Source of the DNA: Gammaproteobacteria bacterium
GTDB taxonomy: Bacteria > Pseudomonadota > Gammaproteobacteria > Steroidobacterales > Steroidobacteraceae
Length of the DNA: 52,324 nucleotides
Reading direction: 5' to 3'
Assembly: GCA_028293725.1 (NCBI GenBank)
Contig: JAQGOE010000141.1
Location: forward strand, 1-52,324
This document shows positions 40,328 to 48,597 of this stretch, piece after piece (positions within the stretch are counted from its first letter, which is position 1; each line of letters opens with the position of its first letter). The position numbers and the translations under genes were made by a program. The notes under the pieces were generated by a model. That model saw nothing but the letters and a program-made list of their open reading frames with translations. It searched no databases and was not told the DNA's origin.

Positions 40328-42106
40328 TCAGGTCTTGAGGCCGATGTGCTTCTTGATATCGAACTTGCCGGCGTGGCGGGCGCGGGCGCCGATCACGCTC
40401 AGGCTGAGGCCCTTGGGCCCCACGTGAAAGCCGAAACCGGCGTCGTGCATGATGCGCTGGTTGAAACAGATGACGCCCAGCGTGCCGTTACAGGCCTCCT
40501 CCACCCAAGCCATGATATATACGCCGTCACGCAGCTTCGAATACCACCCCGGCGAGCTCCACTGCAGGCCGCCGGACCCATCGGGCTGGAAGATGATCCA
40601 GGAATAGGTGGAAGGCGTGGCATAGAAGTGCATGGAAGTGAGGCCAGGGTTGCCGCGCTGGTAGTTCCAGGTCACCGCCTCTCCCACCATTTCATCCGTC
40701 CAGCCATGGCGCAGATATTGGGGCGGTGTCGGGCTGCCTTCCATCTGGAACACACCGAAGTAATAGGTCGGATGGGTTTCATTGTTGCGGAAGGGGGTGC
40801 CGGTTGTTCCCTTCACGATGGTGCTCAGGCCGTTCTTCATGTCGAGCGCCACCATGGCGCAGGAGCGTGGGAATTCGGCATCCAGAAGATGAGCGAAGAA
40901 ATACAACTCGGCGTCAGGCTCGTACATCTCGTACCAGGCTTCGCGCCAGTTCTGATCGCCGGCATAGCGCCACTTCAACTTAGTGCCGTCCAGGAAGTCG
41001 TACTCGATTACCGGCCCGTTATCCATGCGGACCGTGAGGTTCTTGCCAACGAGGTGCGTGATCGGCTCGCCCTTGTACCCGCCCATGCCGGCAGCACCGC
41101 CGCCCTTGCCGTCACCAAAGGCGACCGCATGATTGAGCACCTGCTCTTTCACCTCGTCGTCGGTCATGACATCGAACGTTTCCAGCGGTCGATACACACG
41201 GCGCGGGCCGCGGGTTTCGCCATTGTTGCCAAAGACTTCGAAGGTCGCGATCTGCCCGGTGATTTCGCCCTTGCCGCTGTACAGGTAGTATTCCAACTCA
41301 TCCTTCTCGGTCAGACCGAGGCGCACACCTTTCTGCGTCATATCGAACAGGTCGATGATATGCAGGGTGAAGGTTCCCGAGAACTCGCACTCGATGCGCG
41401 AGTAGATGAACTGATGGTCGTTGACCATGATGTAGTCGGACGGGGCGCAGACGGTCATTTCGCCCCCGAACCGGGTCAGCTCGATGAAAGTCGAATACGC
41501 GATGGTCAGGTAGAACTCGAGGATCTCAATGTCGTCGTCTTGTTTCCAGTAGATACCCTTGCCTTCCAGCCGGTTGGTAAAAGAGTGGCGCGCGGCAGGT
41601 GCCGCACCGCCGCCATCTACGTACCCGAACCAGATCTTGCGTTGGACCTCCCTGTTTCTGCGTCCCGTCTTGAACTGCGGCTCGCGCTTTGCGTCCTTCG
41701 CAGCAACCAACTCCTGGTCGGCATAGCCGCTGAAATACACCTCGAAGACGGTTGCGATCCGGGCACGCCGATCGAGCACCAGCTCGTAGCCGCGCTGGGT
41801 GCCCGGAATCATGTGTGACACCAGCACCAGGTTGCGGCTCTCCAGTGCGCCGTATCCCGCCTTGACCCCCTTGCCGCCGTTTTCGGACAGCTCGAGCTGG
41901 CGACTACTGCGGAAGTTGTATTCCAGAGTTGGACCGCCCGCATCCGTCACGATCTTGAGACGCTCTCCCGCCAGACCATTGAACAATGTGGATTTGCTGC
42001 TGGGGCCACTGGCAGTCGGGCGCAGTGCCTCGGCCACCTGGCCCTCGATCAGGTCGGAGTACGCGATCCGATGCATCTGCAGGGGGCGGTAGGTCCGCAT
42101 CGTCAA
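40328..42106 (-). CDS. Tandem MoaF-like (calycin-fold) protein
   Basis: The 592-residue protein is about twice the length of MoaF as I remember it, and its two halves repeat the same motifs. RLKIVTDAGGPTLEYNF at 49-65 corresponds to NLTVRMDNGPVIEYDF at 356-371. A later strand set (YSTFIELTRFGG, about 204-215) corresponds to HFYATPSTYSW (493-503). A Gly-rich linker (about 331-343) joins the halves. MoaF-type domains are calycin-like small-molecule binding barrels; despite the name, a role in molybdenum cofactor synthesis is not implied. There is no signal peptide. It lies 27 bp downstream of the ring-cleaving dioxygenase. Binding or isomerising a ring-fission product is an inference. Confidence 0.75.
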   Translation of the reverse strand: MTMRTYRPLQMHRIAYSDLIEGQVAEALRPTASGPSSKSTLFNGLAGERLKIVTDAGGPTLEYNFRSSRQLELSENGGKGVKAGYGALESRNLVLVSHMIPGTQRGYELVLDRRARIATVFEVYFSGYADQELVAAKDAKREPQFKTGRRNREVQRKIWFGYVDGGGAAPAARHSFTNRLEGKGIYWKQDDDIEILEFYLTIAYSTFIELTRFGGEMTVCAPSDYIMVNDHQFIYSRIECEFSGTFTLHIIDLFDMTQKGVRLGLTEKDELEYYLYSGKGEITGQIATFEVFGNNGETRGPRRVYRPLETFDVMTDDEVKEQVLNHAVAFGDGKGGGAAGMGGYKGEPITHLVGKNLTVRMDNGPVIEYDFLDGTKLKWRYAGDQNWREAWYEMYEPDAELYFFAHLLDAEFPRSCAMVALDMKNGLSTIVKGTTGTPFRNNETHPTYYFGVFQMEGSPTPPQYLRHGWTDEMVGEAVTWNYQRGNPGLTSMHFYATPSTYSWIIFQPDGSGGLQWSSPGWYSKLRDGVYIMAWVEEACNGTLGVICFNQRIMHDAGFGFHVGPKGLSLSVIGARARHAGKFDIKKHIGLKT

Positions 42107-42133
42107 GCCATTCTCCTCAATAGGCCAGCCTGC

Positions 42134-43090
42134 TCAATAGGTGAGCGGCTCGATCTTGTCCAGCAACTCCTGGCGGCGATTCGCGAAGAACGGCGGGATC
42201 TGCATCTCGGTGCCCAACTTTTCATATGTCTCATCGACTAGGAAGCCTTGCGGCTTGGACACTGTTGCCTCGAAGAGTGCTCCACCGGGCGTGCGCACGT
42301 ACACGGAGTCAAAATATCCGCGGTCCTTCATCTCTGACACGTCGGTAAATCCGAGGCCTTCGAGGTGGAACTTCACCTTGCTCTGTGCCTCGTGATCGGC
42401 GACTTCGAACGCACAATGGTGTGGGACACCCTCCCCGTAGGCCCAACTGCCTGCGGCGAGATTCGGATCGACTCGAAATTCGATGATTGCGCCGCTGCCA
42501 CCTTCGCCAACCTGATAGCGCACATAACGGCCGTCGGTCTGACGCTTCTGGCCGTTCCAACCGGATTGCATGAACTCGTCCGAGTTCTCCCCGTCGCGTA
42601 CCGAAACGACGATTCCATGTGTGCCGCGGATGCCGTGTTCCGACGGCACCGCGCCGTTGGAATAGGGCTTGCGTGAATCGTTGGCAGCGCCGACCAGCTC
42701 GTATTCGATGCCACAGGGGTGGCTGAAGGCCAACAGGCGCTCACCAAAGCGCTCCCGGGTCTGCACCTCGAATCCCCGCTCATGCAGCCGTTGCTGCCAG
42801 AAACCCAGGGAGCCGTCGGGAATCGACAGCGAAAGGGTACAGATCTGACCGCTACCCTTGCGGGCCTTGCGGCCCGAATGACGCATCGGAAAGCAGGTGA
42901 TCAGCCGGCTGACATCCCCGGTGTCGTTGCCGTAGTAAAGATGCAGGATCGGCTCGTCGCCGTCGTAGAGCGCGGTCTTCTTGACACTCTTCAGGCCGAG
43001 AATCTTCGTGTGGAAGTCATAGTCCTCCTGGGCGTTGCCCACGCTGAGTGTCACGTGATGATGCCGCTTAATGTGGTGATTCAGACTCAT
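42134..43090 (-). CDS. Ring-cleaving dioxygenase of the PcpA/LinE (VOC) family
   Basis: The 318-residue protein comprises two VOC units. Iron-ligand candidates His12 (RHHHVTLSV), His225 (GVPHHCAFE) and Glu274 (ALFEATVS) match the spacing of the 2-His-1-Glu triad of PcpA/LinE-type hydroquinone dioxygenases. Such enzymes open the ring of (chloro)hydroquinones using ferrous iron and oxygen (known). The ATG at 43090 is supported by AGGAG 8 bp upstream; a longer in-frame extension to 43345 runs into the monooxygenase gene and lacks family features. It lies 34 bp after the FAD monooxygenase, which could supply the hydroxylated ring. Confidence 0.88.
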   Translation of the reverse strand: MSLNHHIKRHHHVTLSVGNAQEDYDFHTKILGLKSVKKTALYDGDEPILHLYYGNDTGDVSRLITCFPMRHSGRKARKGSGQICTLSLSIPDGSLGFWQQRLHERGFEVQTRERFGERLLAFSHPCGIEYELVGAANDSRKPYSNGAVPSEHGIRGTHGIVVSVRDGENSDEFMQSGWNGQKRQTDGRYVRYQVGEGGSGAIIEFRVDPNLAAGSWAYGEGVPHHCAFEVADHEAQSKVKFHLEGLGFTDVSEMKDRGYFDSVYVRTPGGALFEATVSKPQGFLVDETYEKLGTEMQIPPFFANRRQELLDKIEPLTY

Positions 43091-43124
43091 CTGCGATGCT
43101 CCTAAGTTGTAGGGACCCCATGCA

Positions 43125-44777
43125 TCAATTTCCGAGGCTGCGCGCCAGCGCCTCTCGCAAAACGCCGACGCGATCCGCGGTGTCGCCGTGACTTCGCCAG
43201 GCGATGAACCCATCCGGCCGTACCAGCGATGCTCCGTTGCTCGAGATGCCATAGGCTTCGGTAAAACGGTCGCCGGCATCCCCAAGCTCGCTTCCCATGC
43301 GATAGGCATCGAGGTTAAGCCCTCCGAGGCTCTCCGTGGCGCCAACCGCCGCTTCTATCCATTCTGCGCCGTCGGGGCCGGCGAGTAGTACGTGGTGACC
43401 GACTAAGTCGAGCGTCGAGACGCGCTCGCCAGCTCGAGTCAGCCACAGGTGCGGTGCGCGGGAACCCGGCAAGCCCCGCGTTTTACCCGGATCGGCGTGT
43501 ATCCCAGTCTGCGAGCCGTACAGATAGCCAAGCTCGATCTCGAAGTCAGGAACGATCGGGTCTGTCGTGTGAGTCGACTGGAGCCAGGGCGCGGTACGCG
43601 CGACGTATCGCGAAAAGGCCTGCCCCACGGTGAACTCGGCGACGGGTTTGCGCTCACTCGCATAAGTCTCGAGAAGACGCGTAGGCGCCTGGCTATTCAG
43701 CACCAGGGCTAACTTCCACGCCAGGTTGTGTGCGTCGTGAATGCCGGTGTTGCCGCCGAAGCCGCCGTTGGGTGGCATCAAATGCGCTGCATCTCCGACG
43801 AGGAAAATGCGCTTGTCCTGAAATTTCTGCGCCACGCACGCGGTGGCGCGCCAGCGCGTAAACCCGTCGATCCTCACCGGCAGGTCAGGCACGCCCACGC
43901 CGGCGCGGACGAGCGCTATCAATTGGCCTTCGCTTACATCCCTAGCAACATTGAATGCGGCCTGCGGATCGCGCTCGGGGTTGCCGAGGACATTCACGGC
44001 GAGGAAGCCGGCTTGGCTGGTACGATTCATCCGAAAAAACCCGGCCAGCACCGGATTATTGACATAGATGATGCTCCAGGCGTTGTCACCAATCCACGGT
44101 GACAGGTCCGCTGTGAAGTAGATCGTCAGCGAGTTGGAGAAGGCGCCCCGTCCCTCGTACTCAATTCCCAGAAGCTCACGCACCTTGGAGTGGCCTCCGT
44201 CCGCGGCGAGCAAGTATCGGCCACGAAGCTCCCGACGAGTGCCACTACCGGTATCGGTCACCGCGACAGTTACGCCATCGGCGTCCTGCTGCACTCCTGT
44301 GACCTCGGCGCCCTGAATGACAGTTGCTCCGGCGGCCCGCGCACGTTGACGCAGTATGGGCTCGAGGCTTGGCTGGTTCAGATACAGGCGGCGACATGGG
44401 CTCAACGCCTCCACACCTTCATTCAGACTCGGCATGATGTCCGCGAGCTTGCGGCCGGACACCGAGTCCATGGCGATGATCGACCCTTCCGGGACAAAGT
44501 CCTTGGCGGAGCCTTCGCGTACGGCAGCTTCGATTCCGAGTGAGCGAAACATCTCCAGGGTACGCATATGGAAGAAGGCCGCGCGCGGCAGCGGCGAACT
44601 CTCCTTCAACCGCTCGATCGCCACCGAACGAATACCCCGCTGGGCGAGGAACGCGGCGGCGCATAAACCAACCATGCCGCCGCCAGCGATCAGTACAGGA
44701 GTTTCGTCGTCCGGTGTTGGCCGGTCCGATGTTGGACTGGCAGTCGCAACGACCGCCCCTGCCTTTGTTGTGTCCAT
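43125..44777 (-). CDS. FAD-dependent aromatic monooxygenase (PheA/TfdB type)
   Basis: The 550-residue flavoprotein has an N-terminal FAD fold (VLIAGGGMVGLCAAAFLAQRG, glycines at 32-37) and the second FAD motif GDAAHLMPPNGGFGGNTGIHDAHNLAWKL (starting near 325). A C-terminal thioredoxin-like region (about 440-550) follows. This is the layout of single-component phenol hydroxylases, which hydroxylate phenolic rings using NAD(P)H and oxygen (known). GAGGGGG about 9 bp upstream supports the ATG at 44777. It is the first gene of a six-gene operon that continues with the ring-cleaving dioxygenase. Confidence 0.91.
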   Translation of the reverse strand: MDTTKAGAVVATASPTSDRPTPDDETPVLIAGGGMVGLCAAAFLAQRGIRSVAIERLKESSPLPRAAFFHMRTLEMFRSLGIEAAVREGSAKDFVPEGSIIAMDSVSGRKLADIMPSLNEGVEALSPCRRLYLNQPSLEPILRQRARAAGATVIQGAEVTGVQQDADGVTVAVTDTGSGTRRELRGRYLLAADGGHSKVRELLGIEYEGRGAFSNSLTIYFTADLSPWIGDNAWSIIYVNNPVLAGFFRMNRTSQAGFLAVNVLGNPERDPQAAFNVARDVSEGQLIALVRAGVGVPDLPVRIDGFTRWRATACVAQKFQDKRIFLVGDAAHLMPPNGGFGGNTGIHDAHNLAWKLALVLNSQAPTRLLETYASERKPVAEFTVGQAFSRYVARTAPWLQSTHTTDPIVPDFEIELGYLYGSQTGIHADPGKTRGLPGSRAPHLWLTRAGERVSTLDLVGHHVLLAGPDGAEWIEAAVGATESLGGLNLDAYRMGSELGDAGDRFTEAYGISSNGASLVRPDGFIAWRSHGDTADRVGVLREALARSLGN

Positions 44778-44932
44778 CCGGCGTCGCCCCCTCGATCATG
44801 TCGCCCTGATGATAGCCGAATCCTCGAGGAGCGGAGGCCTGTCCACGACGTGGTCGCCGCCAAACGGAGTCCATTCGTCGCGGAGCGTGGGCTGATGGTC
44901 GGCGGAACCATGCAGTGGACGCGCCGGGGGTC

Positions 44933-46399
44933 TCAAGCCTGAAGCAACTTCAGGGTTTCGGCCACAATCGGTACCGGACTTCTGCCGGGTGTTTTGAAGT
45001 AGGCCATGCCGGCACTCAGGAAACGGGAGCGCCAGGCCGGATCCTGACTTTGCGCAAAGTTGTCGAATACGGCTTCGGCGAACTTGTAGTCATGGGCTTC
45101 CTGGGCACCGTAAACCAGGTGGTGCCGGGCGGTGGCGATCAGGTTGTCAGCAGCGCCGCCGTTGCGCAGGTAGCCCAAGGATTTGCGCGCGGCTTGCAGG
45201 CGCTGTCCCTCCGAGAGGTCAGAGAAAATCTCATCGAGCGGATTTTCGGTTTTGCGCGCCGTCGGCAGCGGCTCCAGTTTCCCGAGGTTGATGTCCGTCT
45301 CCCTCGTGCGCGTCATCTCGCGAAACATGGCGATGAAGGCGGCACATTGCAACAACGTCAATTGCTGCGTCTGTTCGTCGTCACAGACCCTATAGACGTA
45401 GTGCAAGGCGTTGGCTGTTGTTTGTGCATGGAGCGGTACGATACCCGGCTCGTGCATGAGCAGTTCCGCGGCCGTATCAAACAGAGTCTGCCAGATTGCA
45501 TCCGGAGAGATCCCCCGTTGCAACAACTCGACGACGACTCCACCCGACTCCTCCGCGGATACCCGATAAAGGGACGCGCGCAGCTCGCTCCGCGCACCGG
45601 GATCATCGTGACCTTGCTTCCAAGACGCCGGGATGTGATGTAGCCGCTCACGATTGCGGCGCCACGGCCGATCGGGCTCGAGGTCGTGGCTGGCTGGGTC
45701 TGGCTCGCCTTCACTGTTCAACAATGCCGCCACGACCGAGCGCAGTATGGGCTCGGGGGCCGGACCGCTCCCGAATAGTGTCATGAGGCTATGGCAGTTG
45801 CTGACAGCGATGGCTTTGTGGCCAATTTCCCTGAGGTCGCGCGCGCCGTAGGAAAATAACAGTTGGAAAATATCCTGTGGCTGTGCGGACCGCGCGTAGT
45901 CCACGATCGCCGCGTCGGCTGCCTCGTGATCCCATTTGTCGAGTGCCGCGGTGAGGGAGCGACGGGCCGCTTCGGGGCTCACCTGGGGAGCCGCAGCTCT
46001 CGGTGACATGCGCCAGCCGCTGCTCGCCTGCTCCTGGGCTTGGGTGTCCTTGAAATAGTCGACGGCCCAGATGATGGGCAACCACCTTTCGGCAGATGGA
46101 AGATGTTCCTGGGTCGAATGAACCGCCCGCAACAGCATCACCGAGTGATATTTGAAACCCACGTCTGGGTACGGCTGGACGTTGCGCGTCGCCGCCAGCG
46201 ATAACGCGGCGAGCAACTCGTCGTGACGAAGGCCGGCGCGAATCATACGGACCAGCTCGGCGGGAAGACGCTCTCGGGGCGAGTCTTCCAACATTTTGAC
46301 CAGCATGGCCACCGACCCGTCCGTTTCGGCCAAGCTGAGCCGACCGGTAAAACCCAGGCCGGCGGCGCCCGCAGTGTGGATGAACGTGCGTCGGTTCAT
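44933..46399 (-). CDS. Tat-signal protein of an unassigned family (488 aa)
   Basis: The product begins MNRRTFIHTAGAAGLGF, a twin-arginine signal. The remainder is helical with repeated His-containing motifs: GFKYHSVMLLRAVHS, IGHKAIAVSNCHS, and HAQTTANALHYVYRV. The segments LPIIWAVDYFKDTQ and DRPWRRNRERL are distinctive. I recall similar Tat proteins of unknown function in planctomycetes, but cannot name a family. The conserved histidines suggest a metal or cofactor site. It ends 155 bp before the monooxygenase gene on the same strand and is divergent from another Tat-signal protein at 46523. No convincing Shine-Dalgarno precedes the ATG. Confidence 0.75.
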   Translation of the reverse strand: MNRRTFIHTAGAAGLGFTGRLSLAETDGSVAMLVKMLEDSPRERLPAELVRMIRAGLRHDELLAALSLAATRNVQPYPDVGFKYHSVMLLRAVHSTQEHLPSAERWLPIIWAVDYFKDTQAQEQASSGWRMSPRAAAPQVSPEAARRSLTAALDKWDHEAADAAIVDYARSAQPQDIFQLLFSYGARDLREIGHKAIAVSNCHSLMTLFGSGPAPEPILRSVVAALLNSEGEPDPASHDLEPDRPWRRNRERLHHIPASWKQGHDDPGARSELRASLYRVSAEESGGVVVELLQRGISPDAIWQTLFDTAAELLMHEPGIVPLHAQTTANALHYVYRVCDDEQTQQLTLLQCAAFIAMFREMTRTRETDINLGKLEPLPTARKTENPLDEIFSDLSEGQRLQAARKSLGYLRNGGAADNLIATARHHLVYGAQEAHDYKFAEAVFDNFAQSQDPAWRSRFLSAGMAYFKTPGRSPVPIVAETLKLLQA

Positions 46400-46522
46400 C
46401 GAGGAGGCACTGTACGCCCATTTCGGTGCTTCAGAACAGTGCTCGGCGTGGCTTCGGGCCCCCTGGCGTTGTACTGTGTGCTCTCGCGTCCATCCCTCGG
46501 TTCTTCGCAGTTGGAGACTTCG

Positions 46523-47263
46523 ATGAAAGCTCGTGGCATTCGCAATCTCCGTCGTCGCGACATTCTCAAAGCTGCCGGTGCAATCGTCGCGGTCCGCCCC
46601 CTGCTCTTTGCAAAGGCTACCGCTGCAGGCGACGGGAAGGTCAAGATCGGGGTTATCGGTTCCGGCAATGTCGGAACCGCGCTCGGCCGCGTCTGGGCCA
46701 ACGCCGGGCACCAGGTGATGTTCTCCTCGCGCAATCTCGACCATGACAAACAATTGGCCGCCAGCATCGGAGCGAACGCTCACGCCGGCTCGCCCAGCGA
46801 GGCCGCTGCGTTCGGAGAAGTTCTGCTTTTCGCGGTTCCATATGGAGCACTTCCAGATCTGGGTAAGGCACTGGGAGGCTCGATCAAAGGCAAGGTTGTG
46901 ATCGATGCCTGCAATCCCTTTCCACAACGCGACGGCGAGATTGCCAATCGGGCGCGGGAGAAAGGGGCGGGATACGTCTCAGCGGAACTGCTGCCGGGCG
47001 CGCGCATCGTTCGTGCCTTCAACGCGGTCGGGGCTGGGCGAATGGGGCAAGCGCACGAAGAGCCGGGACACACGGGTATGCCGATCGCGGGTGACGACAA
47101 GGCAGCCGTTGAAGTTGCTTCGCGCCTGATTCGTGAGATTGGCTTCGAGCCTGTCCTCGTGGGCGGACTGGACAAGGGCAAATACCTGATGCCGGGTACG
47201 CCACTGGCTGGGGAGCACTCGCCGGAGGAAATTCGCAAGATCGCCGCAAGCCTGCAGCCCTAA
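46523..47263 (+). CDS. Tat-signal NAD(P)/F420-binding Rossmann protein
   Basis: The 246-residue protein starts with MKARGIRNLRRRDILKAAG, a twin-arginine signal, followed by a nucleotide-binding Rossmann motif IGVIGSGNVGTALG (about 43-56) and SSRN near the second strand. Later motifs GKVVIDACNPFPQRDG and VRAFNAVGAG match the F420-dependent NADP reductase-like family (known mainly as cytosolic). GGAG at 46513-46516 lies 6 bp from the ATG. A Tat signal on such a protein implies export with a bound nucleotide, or that the signal is vestigial. It is the first plus-strand gene after the divergent pair. Confidence 0.85.
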   Translation: MKARGIRNLRRRDILKAAGAIVAVRPLLFAKATAAGDGKVKIGVIGSGNVGTALGRVWANAGHQVMFSSRNLDHDKQLAASIGANAHAGSPSEAAAFGEVLLFAVPYGALPDLGKALGGSIKGKVVIDACNPFPQRDGEIANRAREKGAGYVSAELLPGARIVRAFNAVGAGRMGQAHEEPGHTGMPIAGDDKAAVEVASRLIREIGFEPVLVGGLDKGKYLMPGTPLAGEHSPEEIRKIAASLQP

Positions 47264-47416
47264 GACCCCTACAGGTCGATGCGGCGCATTCGTCGCCGAA
47301 GAGTGGAAATCGCGTAATCAGCTTGCGCGAATAGCATACGTTGCTTGTGGTGTCATGCACCCCTTCGTCCGAGACGTGTGAGCTGAGAAAAACGGCGGTT
47401 TTGAGGGGGGTCTCGA

Positions 47417-48532
47417 ATGCTACGTTCATCGTTCGTCTATTCCACATTGACGCTGTGCTTGGGACTGTCCCCCGTGGCGAACGCACAGCCCGCTCCGGAT
47501 GCTTCGGCACACCCATTCAGTATCACGAGGTCTGATCCAGCGCTGGACGCCCTCATCGCCCCCGACGCGAAGCTGCGGACTGTTGCCGCTGGATTTGGGT
47601 TCATCGATGGACCTGTCTGGATGGCAGGCCGCGATGGTGCCGAGGGCTACCTGTTGGCGAGCAGCATCATCGACAACGTCCTCTACAAGGTAACCGCGGC
47701 CGGCAAGGTGTCTGTATTCCTGGATAAGGCCGGATACAGCGGCGAGGATTTCGCCAACGTTGGCAAGCTCGCCCAGATAGGACGCGCCCATGTGCTCCTG
47801 ATGGGGCCGGGTTGCGCCGGTGTTGATCACCAGGGACGCGTGATCTGGTGTGCGGGTCAGGATCTCGCCATCAAGCGGTTGGAGAAGGATGGCACGCGCA
47901 CCGTGCTGGCGAATGGTTTCGAAGGCAAACACTTCAACGGGCCGAACGATGTCGCGATCGCCGCGGACGGCGCCATCTATTTCACCGATTCAGACGTCGG
48001 ACTTCGCGGCGGTATTCTTCACAGTCCGCAGGTGCAAATGCCCGACTCCGTCTGGAGGTGGAAGGACGGCAAGGTCACGATGGCGGTGAGCCGGGAGCAA
48101 CTCGGTGCCGAGCCCAATGGGATCGCCCTATCGCCAGACGACAAATTCCTTTACCTGTCAGCCGGAACGGTGACTCCGGACCCCAAGATGATCCGCTTTC
48201 CGGTCCATGCAGACGGTAGCGTGGGTGCTGGTGAGCTGTTCACACACGGCGCCGGCATCGGCGATGGGATGAAAGCGGACGGTGCCGGCAACGTCTGGTC
48301 GACGGACGCCATACCGGGGACGGTGCGAATCACTTCCCCTACGGGCCAGCTCCTTGGGCTTCTGCATATGCCAACGTTGGGCGACGCGGAGCCGCGGAAG
48401 ACGACGTGTGCTTCGAGTCTTGCGTTTGGTGGGGATGATGCGAAGACGCTGTATGTCGCGGCGTGCGAGCACATCTACGCGATTCCGTTGAGAAGGGCGG
48501 GCGTCCTAGAGGGACCGGGACCGGTGCACTAG
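47417..48532 (+). CDS. Exported SMP-30/gluconolactonase-family protein
   Basis: The 371-residue beta-propeller has a signal peptide (about 1-23). Family motifs are FIDGPVW (about 62-68; usually EGPVW), FNGPNDVAIAADGAIYFTD, GIALSPDDKFLYLS and DGMKADGAGNVW. SMP-30 proteins hydrolyse lactones using a divalent metal bound by Glu, Asn and Asp (known). Here the first Glu is Asp, and the strand that normally ends in Asp after the SPD motif reads YLSAG. Metal binding may therefore be altered, and I do not call it a confirmed gluconolactonase. It follows the Rossmann protein after 153 bp. Confidence 0.87.
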   Translation: MLRSSFVYSTLTLCLGLSPVANAQPAPDASAHPFSITRSDPALDALIAPDAKLRTVAAGFGFIDGPVWMAGRDGAEGYLLASSIIDNVLYKVTAAGKVSVFLDKAGYSGEDFANVGKLAQIGRAHVLLMGPGCAGVDHQGRVIWCAGQDLAIKRLEKDGTRTVLANGFEGKHFNGPNDVAIAADGAIYFTDSDVGLRGGILHSPQVQMPDSVWRWKDGKVTMAVSREQLGAEPNGIALSPDDKFLYLSAGTVTPDPKMIRFPVHADGSVGAGELFTHGAGIGDGMKADGAGNVWSTDAIPGTVRITSPTGQLLGLLHMPTLGDAEPRKTTCASSLAFGGDDAKTLYVAACEHIYAIPLRRAGVLEGPGPVH

Positions 48533-48544
48533 GGACCGGCGCAC
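48517..48544. repeat. Short direct repeat across the SMP-30 gene stop
   Basis: GGGACCGGTGCAC (48517-48529) and GGGACCGGCGCAC (48532-48544) match at 12 of 13 bases and flank the TAG stop. A further GGGACCGG lies at 48511-48518. It may be a slippage product that added the C-terminal Gly-Pro residues. Confidence 0.5.
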
Positions 48545-48597
48545 GAGGCACGCGCCCTCGGGGCGGGTCTGGGAGCGCCACTACTACACGACGGCTA

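Noticed and set aside
40106..41818. 570-codon open frame opposite the MoaF-like gene
   Set aside because: Shadow frame; the minus-strand product has recognisable repeated motifs and operon spacing.
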